Virus record (IMG/VR): IMGVR_UViG_3300005347_000205
Coordinates: 1-64,000 of that record
Length of the DNA stretch: 64,000 nucleotides
Reading direction: 5' to 3' (one strand)
Source of the DNA: a virus
Positions 31,689 to 39,994 of this stretch are shown piece by piece; position 1 is the stretch's first letter; each line of letters begins with the position of its first letter. The position numbers and the translations under genes are program-made. The notes below the pieces were generated by a model. That model worked only from the letters and a program-made list of their open reading frames with translations. It made no database searches and was not told the DNA's origin.

Positions 31689-32327
31689 ATGACAATTGCC
31701 ATAGGAATTAGCGGTTTCGCCAAAGCGGGCAAGACCACCGTCGCCGAGTATATCGAGCGCCGCTACGGGGTGAAACGCCTCCATGTTGCCGAGCCGCTGC
31801 GCGATATGTTGCGCGTGCTGCTGCGCGCCAACGGTGTCGCCGAAGACATGATCGAGCGCTACCTTACCGGCGACCTTAAGGACGGCGTCGTTATCCCTGA
31901 GATCGGTCGCACGTCGCGCGAGCTGCAGATCACCCTCGGCACCGAATGGGGTAGAGAATGTGTGCATCCCAATCTCTGGGCGAAAACATGGTCGCGCTGT
32001 GCCTCACCGTTCTTCGCGGTAATGAATGACAGCGTTCGCTTCCCCAATGAGGAAGATGTTATCCGCGGCGAGCTCGGTGGCCTGACCATACTCGTCGAGC
32101 GCTTCGATACCCACCCCGTCTCCTATAAATGGGGCGCGGTTGGCCGCTGGCTCTACAACGTCTTCGGTTGCATGTGGGGTGTCCACGACAGCGAACGGAC
32201 CGACCGGCTGAATCCGGACTTCATTTTGCGCAACAACGGTTCGCTTGAGGAGCTGTTCGAGCGCGTCGATGAAATCATCCAGGTCGAATTCGATATCGAC
32301 CCCGTCGAGGTCGTTGCCGCGGCCTAA
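31689..32327 (+). CDS. Deoxynucleoside monophosphate kinase
   Basis: 212 residues. P-loop GFAKAGKTT at 9-17, then a phage dNMP-kinase pattern: EPLRDMLRVLL, TSRELQITLGTEWGR near 80 and the lid-type stretch later (VNDSVRFPNEEDVI equivalents). T4 gp1-like enzymes phosphorylate several dNMPs. It should feed ThyX product toward dNTPs. Confidence 0.8.
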   Translation: MTIAIGISGFAKAGKTTVAEYIERRYGVKRLHVAEPLRDMLRVLLRANGVAEDMIERYLTGDLKDGVVIPEIGRTSRELQITLGTEWGRECVHPNLWAKTWSRCASPFFAVMNDSVRFPNEEDVIRGELGGLTILVERFDTHPVSYKWGAVGRWLYNVFGCMWGVHDSERTDRLNPDFILRNNGSLEELFERVDEIIQVEFDIDPVEVVAAA

Positions 32328-32347
32328 CTTTCACCATATAGGTGAAT
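32314..32347 (+). promoter_or_regulatory. Operator S15, with promoter-like hexamers, before the RNR gene
   Basis: The perfect palindrome TTTCACC-ATATA-GGTGAA sits at 32329-32346. TTGCCG (32314-32319), 17 bases, TATAGG (32337-32342) form a plausible promoter with the operator over the -10. Confidence 0.55.
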
Positions 32348-32379
32348 TTCCATCCCATAAACCGGGAGACACCCGAGTC

Positions 32380-34329
32380 ATGCCTTCTGCTACCCTGCCG
32401 ACTGATTACCAGAGTTTCATTGCTTCCAGCCGCTATGCGCGGTTCTTGGAGTCGGAGGGGCGGCGCGAGCATTGGGACGAGACAATTGCCCGCTACTTCG
32501 ATTATTTCGAAGACGACCTCAACCGGCGCCACAGCTACAAGGTGCCCGCGACGCTGCGCTCGGAGCTTCAGGATGCGGTGCTGAACCTTCACGTCATGCC
32601 GTCGATGCGCGCGCTGATGACCGCCGGCGAGGCGCTGCGGCGTGAGAATATAGCGGGTTACAATTGCAGCTATCTGCCGATCGACCGGCCGCGCGCCTTC
32701 GCCGAGATACTGTATATCCTGATGTGCGGCACCGGTGTCGGCTTCTCAGTCGAGCGCCAGGAGATCGCCAAGCTGCCGGCCGTGCCCGATTCATTCAGCC
32801 CGTCGGCATTGGAGATCGTCGTTGGTGACAGCAAGATGGGCTGGGCCATCGCATTCGATAGCTTGCTTGAATGCCTCTACGGCGGCACCATCCCGGACAT
32901 CAATTATGACGCGATCCGCCCGGCCGGCGAGCGACTGATGACCTTCGGCGGCCGGGCGTCTGGGCCGGAGCCGCTGCGCGAACTGTTCGAGTTTGTGATC
33001 CGCTCCTTCCGTAATGCTGCGGGTCGCAAGCTAAACAGCCTCGAATGCCACGAGATTGCGACGAAAACCGGCGAGATCGTCGTCGTCGGCGGCGTGCGCC
33101 GCTCGGCCGAAATCAGCCTGTCCAACCTCTCGGACCTACGGATGCGCGACGCCAAGTCGGGTAATTGGTTCCTGGATAAGCCCCACTTGGCGCTCAGCAA
33201 CAACAGCGTCGCCTATACTGAGAAGCCGGACGTTGGCGCGTTCATGGACGAATGGTCAGCGCTCTATCGCAGCCGATCGGGCGAACGGGGGATCTTCAAC
33301 CGCCACGGTAGCGTTCAGAAGATGCTGCGCCTGGGTCGCCGGGACCATCGTTACGACTTCGGAACGAATCCATGCGGTGAGATTCTCTTACGTCCCCGCG
33401 GCCTCTGCAACCTCTCCGAAGCGGTCGCTCGGCTCGGCGACGGAGCGTCCGAGCTCAAGGAAAAGGTCCGGCTCGCGGCGATCCTCGGCACCTGGCAATC
33501 GACGCAGACCAGCTTCAATTTCGTCGAGCCAAGCTGGAAGGTGAACGCTGATGAGGAACGGCTGCTGGGTGTCTCGCTGACTGGCATCTACGATAATCGC
33601 TGGCTGCGCGGCGAGATGGGTATGGACACGCTGGAATCGCTGCTGCGGACGTTGAAATCCAAGGTTATCACCAGCAATCGGCTCGAAGCGCATGCGATCG
33701 GTATCAACCCGTCTGTCGCGACGACAACGGTGAAGCCGTCTGGCACCGTTTCGCAGCTCGTGAACAGCAGTTCAGGCATTCACCAAGGGCACGCCGAATA
33801 TTACATCCGGCGCGTCCGCGGCGACAATAAGGACCCGATCACCCAGTTCATGAAGGATGCCGGTATCCCAGGCGAGCCTGATGTCAGCAAGCCCGACGCG
33901 ATGACGGTGTTCAGTTTCCCGATGTGCGCGCGCGGTACCGTCACCCGAGACCAAGTCACTGCGGTCGACCATCTCGAACTGGTCCGGACTTACAACACCC
34001 ATTGGTCCGAGCATGCGGTCTCCTGCACGATCAGCGTGCGCGAGCATGAGTGGCCTGCAGTCGGTGGCTGGGTTTATGACCATTTCGACGACCTGGCCGG
34101 TCTGTCGTTCCTGCCTCATTTTGCCGACGACAGCAGCTACGCCCAGATGCCGTTCGAAGCGATCACCAAGGAGCGCTATGGCGAGCTCTGCGCCGCCATG
34201 CCCATCTCGATCGACTGGGCGGATCTGGCACACTACGAGCGCGGCATCGACTCTGTTACCGCCACCAGGGAATTCGCGTGCGTGGGCAACAGCTGCGAAA
34301 TCGTGGACGCACAGTCTCCGCTTGCGTGA
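32380..34329 (+). CDS. Adenosylcobalamin-dependent (class II) ribonucleotide reductase
   Basis: 649 residues from the ATG at 32380, with GGGAG upstream; a longer frame runs into the kinase gene. RNR hallmarks: the N-terminal YNCSYL cysteine (Tyr-Asn-Cys), NPCGEI near 330, GVSLTGI near 390, TTTVKPSGTVSQL near 448, and a C-terminal CVGNSCE pair. The layout is that of monomeric ribonucleoside-triphosphate reductases of the NrdJ/RTPR type, which need B12 and no small subunit. It provides dNTPs for phage replication. Confidence 0.9.
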   Translation: MPSATLPTDYQSFIASSRYARFLESEGRREHWDETIARYFDYFEDDLNRRHSYKVPATLRSELQDAVLNLHVMPSMRALMTAGEALRRENIAGYNCSYLPIDRPRAFAEILYILMCGTGVGFSVERQEIAKLPAVPDSFSPSALEIVVGDSKMGWAIAFDSLLECLYGGTIPDINYDAIRPAGERLMTFGGRASGPEPLRELFEFVIRSFRNAAGRKLNSLECHEIATKTGEIVVVGGVRRSAEISLSNLSDLRMRDAKSGNWFLDKPHLALSNNSVAYTEKPDVGAFMDEWSALYRSRSGERGIFNRHGSVQKMLRLGRRDHRYDFGTNPCGEILLRPRGLCNLSEAVARLGDGASELKEKVRLAAILGTWQSTQTSFNFVEPSWKVNADEERLLGVSLTGIYDNRWLRGEMGMDTLESLLRTLKSKVITSNRLEAHAIGINPSVATTTVKPSGTVSQLVNSSSGIHQGHAEYYIRRVRGDNKDPITQFMKDAGIPGEPDVSKPDAMTVFSFPMCARGTVTRDQVTAVDHLELVRTYNTHWSEHAVSCTISVREHEWPAVGGWVYDHFDDLAGLSFLPHFADDSSYAQMPFEAITKERYGELCAAMPISIDWADLAHYERGIDSVTATREFACVGNSCEIVDAQSPLA

Positions 34330-34335
34330 CCACTC

Positions 34336-34354
34336 TTTCAACTTTATGGTGATA
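34336..34354 (+). promoter_or_regulatory. Operator S16 before the GapR gene
   Basis: TTTCAACTTTATGGTGATA followed by TATTCA. TTGCGT (34322-34327), 17 bases, TATGGT (34345-34350) is a possible promoter within the palindrome. ACGGAG is the ribosome site of the ATG at 34378. Confidence 0.55.
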
Positions 34355-34377
34355 TTCAATAAACGGAGCGAGTCGAT

Positions 34378-34659
34378 ATGAGCGGCATTGGTCATAATTC
34401 TGGCGAAGATCCCCTGGACGACAAGGGCAGCATCGCATCGCAGGAGCTTCGGCTGTTTGTCGAGCGCGTCGAGCGGCTTGAGGAGGAAAAGAAAGGGATC
34501 GTCGATGACATCAAAGAGGTGATGTCAGAGATGAAGGGACGTGGCTACGACACGAAGATGGTCCGAAAACTTATCGCCATACGGAAGAAGAAGAAGGGTG
34601 AATATGAGGAAGAGCAGATGGTGCTCGATACCTACTTAGCCGCGCTCGGGATGATCTGA
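34378..34659 (+). CDS. gapR: GapR/DUF2312 nucleoid-associated protein
   Basis: 93 residues. After a GIGHNSG start, ELRLFVERVERLEEEKKGI, DDIKEVMSEMKGRGYD, and MVRKLIAIRKKKKGEYEEEQ follow the DUF2312 profile closely. The GapR family of alphaproteobacteria binds AT-rich, overtwisted DNA and helps topoisomerases ahead of forks. The phage copy could aid phage replication or occupy host or phage promoters. It has its own operator. Confidence 0.9.
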   Translation: MSGIGHNSGEDPLDDKGSIASQELRLFVERVERLEEEKKGIVDDIKEVMSEMKGRGYDTKMVRKLIAIRKKKKGEYEEEQMVLDTYLAALGMI

Positions 34660-34660
34660 T

Positions 34661-34972
34661 TTGTCTGACGCCGCCCTCTCCCATCTGCTGCGCGACGCCG
34701 CACCCGACAATCTGCGCATCCATATCTGGACCCGCGCCGGCGGCGGCTACCAGATCAATGTCAGCGAGCGCGGCAGCGGCTCCTGGACGGTAGTTCACGA
34801 TGATGATCCGGCTCTGGGTCTTGCGGTCGCGCTGCGACAGCGGGGGAGCGGATCACCGGGCCGCAGGATTGCCCACAGCAGCGAGCCGACGTTCGATGCC
34901 CCGGATGTGCAGATTGACATTGAGGAGGCGATCGCGACCGCGGTGGACCCGTTCGAGGATATGCTTGGATGA
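34661..34972 (+). CDS. Hypothetical protein ending in VDPFEDMLG
   Basis: 103 residues with a TTG start just past the GapR stop. Beta-rich middle (IHIWTRAGGGYQINVSERGSGSW), then a disordered stretch and the tail VDPFEDMLG. No family recognised. The tail is shared with its neighbour, the MT-A70 methylase. Confidence 0.6.
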   Translation: MSDAALSHLLRDAAPDNLRIHIWTRAGGGYQINVSERGSGSWTVVHDDDPALGLAVALRQRGSGSPGRRIAHSSEPTFDAPDVQIDIEEAIATAVDPFEDMLG

Positions 34973-35583
34973 GCAGCCCGTTCGCCGATTTGCCGGCCAA
35001 CCACTTCGGCATGATAGAGGCCGATCCGGCCTGGGCCTGGACGAGTTACGCGGGGAAGGCTTCGGCGCCACACCGCACGGCTGACGCTCCCTACCCCGTG
35101 ATGTCGCTCGACGAGATGAAGGCCCTCCCCGTGGCCGACCTCGCAGCTAAAGATTGTCTGCTGAATATGTGGGTGATCGGCAGTCACCTCGACCAGGCGA
35201 TTGAGCTCGGCCGGCACTGGGGATTCCTATTCAAGAGCGATGGCTTCATCTGGGTTAAAACTGGCAAGCACGATGCGACCCTGCGACCGATCGGCATGGG
35301 CAAGTGGGTGCGAAAGCAGGTCGAGTATAGCTTGATCTTCAGCCGCGGGAAGCCGAGCCGGACTGATGCCGGGGTTCGCCAGCTTATCGAGACGGGCGAA
35401 AATGTGATCTATGCGCCGAAGCGCGAGCACAGCCGCAAACCCGAAGAGCGCTACGAGAGAATCGAGCGCCTAGTGTCCGGGCCCTACGTCGAATTATTCG
35501 CTAGGGAAACCAGGCGCGGATGGTCCTGCTGGGGAAACGAGACATCGAAATTCGACGATCCCTTCGAGCGCATGCTGGGATGA
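34969..35583 (+). CDS. MT-A70-type adenine methyltransferase
   Basis: 204 residues, overlapping the previous gene by 4 bases. MT-A70 signature: MIEADPAWAW at 16-25 (catalytic DPPW as DPAW), YPVMSLDEMKAL, LLNMWVIGSHLDQAIELGRHWGF, then FIWVKTG and EYSLIFSRG with the C-terminal PYVELFARE. It should add a methyl group to N6 of adenine in DNA, protecting phage DNA from restriction or acting in regulation. The last residues DDPFERMLG match other phage proteins here. Confidence 0.88.
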   Translation: MSSPFADLPANHFGMIEADPAWAWTSYAGKASAPHRTADAPYPVMSLDEMKALPVADLAAKDCLLNMWVIGSHLDQAIELGRHWGFLFKSDGFIWVKTGKHDATLRPIGMGKWVRKQVEYSLIFSRGKPSRTDAGVRQLIETGENVIYAPKREHSRKPEERYERIERLVSGPYVELFARETRRGWSCWGNETSKFDDPFERMLG

Positions 35584-35643
35584 TAGGTTTTTTCCTATTA
35601 CGGGTTGCATTGTAGGAACAGATAGGGAACTTTAGACGGCGAA

Positions 35644-35805
35644 ATGTTCGATTCGCGTAAACCAGAAGAGCGCAGGCGCGATAAATCGTCTCCGCAACAA
35701 TCCCTAGAGGGAGGGCATCGGCCTCTACGAAACCGGCCGAAAAATAAGACGAAAGTCGAACAGTGCGGCGCAGCATTTCAACTCACCTTAGTATTTTCAA
35801 CTTGA
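35644..35805 (+). CDS. Doubtful small basic reading frame
   Basis: 53 codons (starts MFDSRKPEERRRDKSSP) without a good ribosome site, running into the TTTCAAC elements at 35776. It is basic and low in complexity. The gap 35584-35858 otherwise holds an ATAGG-TTTTTT-CCTAT hairpin near 35582-35599 and no clear gene. Confidence 0.25.
   Translation: MFDSRKPEERRRDKSSPQQSLEGGHRPLRNRPKNKTKVEQCGAAFQLTLVFST
35776..35801 (+). promoter_or_regulatory. TTTCAAC direct pair S17
   Basis: TTTCAAC at 35776 and again at 35795, 19 bases apart, in the same orientation. It lies about 58 bases before the ATG at 35859, further than other leaders. Confidence 0.35.
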
Positions 35806-35858
35806 GTGAGTCCACTTTTCTGCCTATTCAACCGGAACCTATTCACGGGGAGAGTGTT

Positions 35859-36161
35859 ATGAACGATTCACTTACCGCCAATCCGCCATCGAATCCGCAA
35901 GTAGCGGATCTGAGCTTCGTTACGTTCCGGAACGGCAAATGTGACATGTGGACACCTGAGCGCCCCGCCGATCGCGCCCAAGCGATTGAGATGGGTAAGG
36001 ATTATGCCAGGGAAATGCTGGTGATGATCAGGGAGACCGACAATCCGCTCATTTTTGGAGCGGTCATCCGCACGATGACGAGCAACGGATTATGGGGCCC
36101 AGTCGAGATGGGGTTCTGCTCGGTCCTCGGCATCGAGTTGCTGGGCGCCTTCAGCTTGTGA
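35859..36161 (+). CDS. Hypothetical phage protein
   Basis: 100 residues from the ATG after GGGGAGAG. Central helices (AIEMGKDYAREMLVMIRE) and a hydrophobic end (LGIELLGAFSL). No family recognised. Last gene of the rightward arm, converging on the structural genes. Confidence 0.6.
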   Translation: MNDSLTANPPSNPQVADLSFVTFRNGKCDMWTPERPADRAQAIEMGKDYAREMLVMIRETDNPLIFGAVIRTMTSNGLWGPVEMGFCSVLGIELLGAFSL

Positions 36162-36173
36162 AGCCACGTTGAA

Positions 36174-36191
36174 GGGCGGCTCAGGCCGCCC
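36174..36191. terminator. Bidirectional hairpin between convergent arms
   Basis: GGGCGGC-TCAG-GCCGCCC between the stops of the convergent genes ending at 36161 and 36196, followed by only a few T. A likely transcription stop for at least one direction. Confidence 0.6.
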
Positions 36192-36195
36192 GGTT

Positions 36196-37371
36196 TCACG
36201 AGATCATTGCGATGTCACATCGTGTTCGCTGGATTTCACCATAATCGCGGTGATAGGTGATTACATTCATGTCACGGCCAGAGCGATACCCTTGCCCAGC
36301 GTGCCAGGCATCTTTCGCAGCCAGAGTGCGAAAGGTCTCGACGATGACGCCGGGATGCTCTTTCGCCGACCAATGGTGGATGTGACCGCATAGCCAATAG
36401 CGGTGAACAGTTTCACCCCAATCAACCGCTCGATCCGTGGCCATGAGCAAAGGGAGCTCGCCAGATTTGCAAGCGTGCCCATGGTGGCTCCCGATCAGGA
36501 CTCGGCCAAAGCGCATATATTTGTAGAGCGACGGTGACATATCCACGATCACGCGAGGCTGGTCGTTAAACCACGCATTGAGCGCTATGGCGAGAAGCTG
36601 GGAGATGTGGGGATCATGGTTGCCAGGCATCATCCACGCGTGGACCCGATCGTGCTTTTCCAGTAGCCGCCGCACACAGTAGACGATCGCCCGAAGCCCG
36701 ACCTGGGCAATCTTACCAAAGCGACTGTCAACATCGAGTTTGTTGCCGTGACCTGGTGTTTCGTTGCGCGAGTCGTCGGCATGGAAGAAATCGCCAAGGT
36801 TGAGCAGCAACGCGGTCTTTGCGGCCGGCGCGGCCGATACGAGGCGATCAATAGCCGTACAGGTTATCCGCTCGGCTTCCTTGAGATCGAAATCATCACC
36901 GGTTTCGGCCGCCCAGCTATGCAGCCCGAAATGCGGATCTCCCATCGGGTACACCGCTAGGAGGTCTTCGTCAGTGGTCGCTGGGGGAGGCGTAAGCGGT
37001 GCCAGTCCTCGGACACCCTCTGTCGTCAGCCAGTCGACGAACTCGGCGATGATCTGCTGCTGCCAGTCATTGTCGCGTACCGACTTGACCCACTGCCCGC
37101 GGGCAACCCCGTCGCTATCGTAATAGGTGCTGACTCCCTTGACTGTGAAGCCGTCGGGGACGGTCTTCTTCATGTCATGTTCGGGACTGTGACCCTGCAG
37201 AGCAGCCTTCTTCCTGACGGCCGCGATGGATCGACCAACAGCACTCGGATGGACACCAAACCGCGCGGCCACGGCCTTGGCGCTACCTAGCTCAATGAGC
37301 GCATCGATATATTCAGCCTGACGTGGCGCCGCCCAGCGTTTGAGCTCGGCGTCGATTTTCAGTGCGACCAT
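36196..37371 (-). CDS. Metallophosphoesterase with N-terminal HTH
   Basis: 391 residues. An N-terminal HTH (EYIDALIELGSAKAVAARFG, PSAVGRSIAAV) precedes a calcineurin-like phosphoesterase: GDPHFGLH, LNLGDFFHADD, PGNHD and a final GHIHH, the full metal set. Similar proteins occur in siphophages near lysis or tail genes. Substrate unknown (nucleic acid ends or nucleotides). Last gene of the leftward late operon. Confidence 0.85.
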   Translation of the reverse strand: MVALKIDAELKRWAAPRQAEYIDALIELGSAKAVAARFGVHPSAVGRSIAAVRKKAALQGHSPEHDMKKTVPDGFTVKGVSTYYDSDGVARGQWVKSVRDNDWQQQIIAEFVDWLTTEGVRGLAPLTPPPATTDEDLLAVYPMGDPHFGLHSWAAETGDDFDLKEAERITCTAIDRLVSAAPAAKTALLLNLGDFFHADDSRNETPGHGNKLDVDSRFGKIAQVGLRAIVYCVRRLLEKHDRVHAWMMPGNHDPHISQLLAIALNAWFNDQPRVIVDMSPSLYKYMRFGRVLIGSHHGHACKSGELPLLMATDRAVDWGETVHRYWLCGHIHHWSAKEHPGVIVETFRTLAAKDAWHAGQGYRSGRDMNVITYHRDYGEIQRTRCDIAMIS

Positions 37372-37383
37372 GGTGACGGTCTC

Positions 37384-37620
37384 CTATTTGGAGAGATCGT
37401 CGTCCTGATGCTGGCGGGATGTGATCCTGCGATAGAGGACGATCGAGGAATCAATGATCCGGATGATCATCCAGATCACGGTTAGAATGGTCGCAAGCTG
37501 CGGTAGCACGTCCAGAAACACGGCGAGCAGCGTACCTACCGCGGCGAAATCGGTGGACAGCTTGAGCGTTTCGGCATGTTCCTGGACATATTGTATCACC
37601 ACGCTGGCGCCATCCTTCAC
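37384..37620 (-). CDS. Holin-like membrane protein
   Basis: 78 residues. A polar N-terminus, then a long hydrophobic region (AAVGTLLAVFLDVLPQL, TILTVIWMIIRIIDSSIVLY) with one or two membrane spans, and a charged C-terminus (RITSRQHQDDDLSK). It overlaps the spanin lipoprotein by 4 bases, so it is a good holin candidate or an antiholin. The protein at 39296-39604 is the competitor. Confidence 0.6.
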   Translation of the reverse strand: MKDGASVVIQYVQEHAETLKLSTDFAAVGTLLAVFLDVLPQLATILTVIWMIIRIIDSSIVLYRRITSRQHQDDDLSK

Positions 37621-37934
37621 TTTTCAGCGCGCGGGCAGCCCGCGACGACGGTTTCAAGGTCATTGAGCCGCGTAACGCGTAGGGGTCGCCCGGCTGCGAA
37701 AAGCTGGTAGCGTTCAGCGGCACTTGGCGCGCTGCGCAGAGCCTCGTCGCTATCTGGATAGATCGGAGCCGGTCCCAGGTAGGCCGGTACGCACGGGCTG
37801 GAAACCGGAACCGGGCGATCGACCGTAACAATGCGTTCGGGCGGCCTAGCCTGATCATGAGCGCACCCGGTGAGAAAAAGCGCGAACCCGCAGGCAAAGA
37901 CCGGCATCCAGATCATCGATAGGCGACGGATCAT
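37617..37934 (-). CDS. Outer spanin-like lipoprotein (Rz1 analogue)
   Basis: 105 residues. Lipobox FLTGC near residue 24, then a Pro-rich mature part (ARPPERIVTVDRPVPVSSP) and a C-terminal domain. It directly follows and overlaps the Rz-like gene. Proline-rich small lipoprotein after Rz is the usual o-spanin layout. Confidence 0.7.
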   Translation of the reverse strand: MIRRLSMIWMPVFACGFALFLTGCAHDQARPPERIVTVDRPVPVSSPCVPAYLGPAPIYPDSDEALRSAPSAAERYQLFAAGRPLRVTRLNDLETVVAGCPRAEK

Positions 37935-38374
37935 TTCAGGCTCTCCAGAACACGGGCGTCGATATCGCGGATCTGCGCTTCGAGCGTGTCACCCGTTGGC
38001 TTCGTCGCGAGGATAGACCCGGATGAACGGCGTGCCCGCTCACGATCGCGCTCGGCCGCTGCAAGCCGGTTGCTGGTTTCTGCCAGGCGCGCGGCATCGG
38101 TAGCTGCCTTGGCATCGAGTTCGGCTCGTGTGCGGGCGAGCGCGATCCGAAGCGTGGCGACATTGGTGTCTGACTGGGCGAGCTGGACCACCAGGCCGGT
38201 GTCGCGGTTGTTGATGCGATCGTCGAGGGCGCGGTTCTGCCGCTTGACCTGACCGAGATCGATCCGGGTCGTGATCAGGAGGAAGCCCAAAATTAGGGTT
38301 CCGGCCACTCCCGCGACGCCGGCGATCTTGAAGCCGAGACTTCCGAGCAGACGGGCTACAGCTGTAGTGATCAT
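37931..38374 (-). CDS. Inner spanin-like protein (Rz analogue)
   Basis: 147 residues from the ATG at 38374, which overlaps the previous stop as ATGA and has GGAG nine bases upstream. One membrane segment at 13-35 (GVAGVAGTLILGFLLITT) then a long periplasmic coiled coil (KRQNRALDDRINNRD to AERDRERARR). With the lipoprotein it should form the spanin complex that fuses inner and outer membranes at lysis. Confidence 0.72.
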   Translation of the reverse strand: MITTAVARLLGSLGFKIAGVAGVAGTLILGFLLITTRIDLGQVKRQNRALDDRINNRDTGLVVQLAQSDTNVATLRIALARTRAELDAKAATDAARLAETSNRLAAAERDRERARRSSGSILATKPTGDTLEAQIRDIDARVLESLK

Positions 38375-38679
38375 AGTGGAAACTCCGGTAGATCGACCGT
38401 CTGGCCCGCGAGCGCATGCGTGCTGTCGCCGCAAAACTCGATCCGTCCGCCCCGCACGAAGCTGTGGCACCGCTTCGTCAGGCCGGGCCAAGTGACAAGG
38501 ATCGACGGCGAAAAGGTCGGGGCGGCTGCGTTGCCGTCATATTCCCATCGTGGCCCTCTGGCTGGGTCGGCAACGCCGACGCCGTGGGGCTTGTCACAAC
38601 CTGGGCAGTGGAACCACATTTCCCCCTCATGCTCGCGCAGGAGTGGTGACGGTTTCGCCATATCAGCGAACGCCGTCAT
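38371..38679 (-). CDS. DUF6527-like phage protein
   Basis: 102 residues. MWFHCPGCDKPHGV, PTFSPSILVTWPG, CHSFVRGGRIEFCGDSTHAL and the ending TVDLPEF follow a family of phage proteins that lie near the endolysin. Zinc binding by the cysteines is likely. Function unknown. Confidence 0.7.
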   Translation of the reverse strand: MTAFADMAKPSPLLREHEGEMWFHCPGCDKPHGVGVADPARGPRWEYDGNAAAPTFSPSILVTWPGLTKRCHSFVRGGRIEFCGDSTHALAGQTVDLPEFPL

Positions 38680-39299
38680 GCCTCGTTCTCCGATATCGCG
38701 CCGCTGCGCTTCAGTCGAAACGGGCGCACGGACGCCGGTGGTGTATGATATTCGGGGCGGCGGATGGCGACGCAGCGCCTCTTGGCGATCCAGGTGAAGC
38801 TGACGGCATCACCCTGGTTGAAGCCGAGGACACGGTAATAGTCGCTGTCCTCGCCGATATAGAAGCCGACATGACCAGAGCGGGTAGTCGCGCCAGGTTG
38901 AGTTCGATCGAAGACCAGCACGTCACCGAGGGAAGCCAATAAGGCGTTCGCAAATATTAGCGGCAGATCGACCATTAAGCCTTGTCGCAGCGCGACAGGC
39001 GTGCCGAACTTCGCCCAGTTGAGGGCATAGAGCGGGCCTTCGGGAATCCGCTTTCCCGCACGGAGGCAGCTGATGGAAACGCCGAGGCCACACCACGGAA
39101 TCGAGTCAGCGGTGTATTTCCAACCAATTCGCTGCTCGCCGAGTTCGGCGGCCCATTCCATGATGACCGGGTTGTTATCCGACCCGACCTTTTCCTTGAC
39201 GCCATATAGCTTGAGGGCCTCGTCGATGACGCGCGGCAACGGGGTCTGATGAAGCACCCAGGCGTCAGCGAGCGGTACGGCCGCATAGCCAGTCGTCAT
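38676..39299 (-). CDS. Endolysin, TIGR02594/NlpC-P60-like
   Basis: 207 residues. KYTADSIPWCGLGVSISC carries the catalytic Cys, and GDVLVFDR...GHVGFYIGED the catalytic His; VLGFNQGDAVSF completes the TIGR02594 pattern. A peptidoglycan amidase or endopeptidase is expected. No signal peptide, so it depends on a holin. A related domain is present in the tape measure protein. Confidence 0.8.
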   Translation of the reverse strand: MTTGYAAVPLADAWVLHQTPLPRVIDEALKLYGVKEKVGSDNNPVIMEWAAELGEQRIGWKYTADSIPWCGLGVSISCLRAGKRIPEGPLYALNWAKFGTPVALRQGLMVDLPLIFANALLASLGDVLVFDRTQPGATTRSGHVGFYIGEDSDYYRVLGFNQGDAVSFTWIAKRRCVAIRRPEYHTPPASVRPFRLKRSGAISENEA

Positions 39300-39604
39300 T
39301 CCGACGCTCCAGTTTTGCTGTCGGCATCGATTTCAAGGCCCGTGCCGGCCGGGCCGCTGGCCTTGACCCTCACCGCGGCGAGGGTAACGATGATCACCGC
39401 GATCAGAGACAGAACGATCAGCAGAGACCAACCGATATAGTCTAGCCGCCGGGCGGCGAGTTCGATCGGCCAGTCGCCCTGCCATACGATCATGACGAGG
39501 GCGACCGCGGCCGCTGTGAGGACAGGTCCGCCACCGATCAGCGCCCACAGCCGCAGAGGCGCGAGCCTAGTCAGAGGGTTCAGATGGCGGACCAGCCACT
39601 CCAT
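39296..39604 (-). CDS. Holin candidate with two membrane segments
   Basis: 102 residues. Two hydrophobic segments (LWALIGGGPVLTAAAVALVMIVW and YIGWSLLIVLSLIAVIIVTL) with a charged C-terminus, ending on the endolysin start by ATGA overlap. A class II holin is the most likely role; the 37384-37620 product is the other candidate. Confidence 0.6.
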   Translation of the reverse strand: MEWLVRHLNPLTRLAPLRLWALIGGGPVLTAAAVALVMIVWQGDWPIELAARRLDYIGWSLLIVLSLIAVIIVTLAAVRVKASGPAGTGLEIDADSKTGASE

Positions 39605-39610
39605 TCCGGA

Positions 39611-39958
39611 TTACTTCGCCACCCGGACGCGCAGGGTGCCGGAGGCGAGATCTAGGGTGCCACCGCTCTCGTTCTGGAAGCGCACCGCTACGGTATTGGC
39701 GGCCGACACATAGGCGCTGAGCGTAATCCCCTGAAGGTCCAGGCTGAACGAAACACCGGTGACGAAATCACCCAGCGCCGCGCCGGTTACGGTTACCGTG
39801 GTGGTCGTGCCCGCCCCGTCGGCAAGACTGGGGGGATCATAAGTGGCGCTGCCGGCGATACCGTCGAGGATCGCCATCGCCGCTTTGTACGACCGCTTGA
39901 ACTGGGTATCGCCGAGCGTATCGAGCGGGAGGCTGCGGACCGGAGTCTTCTTTGCCAT
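39611..39958 (-). CDS. Small virion-associated protein
   Basis: 115 residues. A basic helix start (DTQFKRSYKAAMAILDGIAG) then a beta-rich domain (GTTTTVTVTGAALGDFVTG, TVAVRFQNESGGTLDLASG), like small trimeric or capping proteins of phage fibres. GAAGGAAC is the ribosome site. It has its own promoter with operator S18. Confidence 0.6.
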   Translation of the reverse strand: MAKKTPVRSLPLDTLGDTQFKRSYKAAMAILDGIAGSATYDPPSLADGAGTTTTVTVTGAALGDFVTGVSFSLDLQGITLSAYVSAANTVAVRFQNESGGTLDLASGTLRVRVAK

Positions 39959-39994
39959 CGTTGACTGTTCCTTCGTTGCGGCTAAGACTTGGGT

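Noticed and set aside
36234-36255. TTTCACCATAATCGCGGTGATAG, operator-like
   Set aside because: It lies inside the coding end of the metallophosphoesterase and encodes a plausible protein stretch; not counted as an operator.
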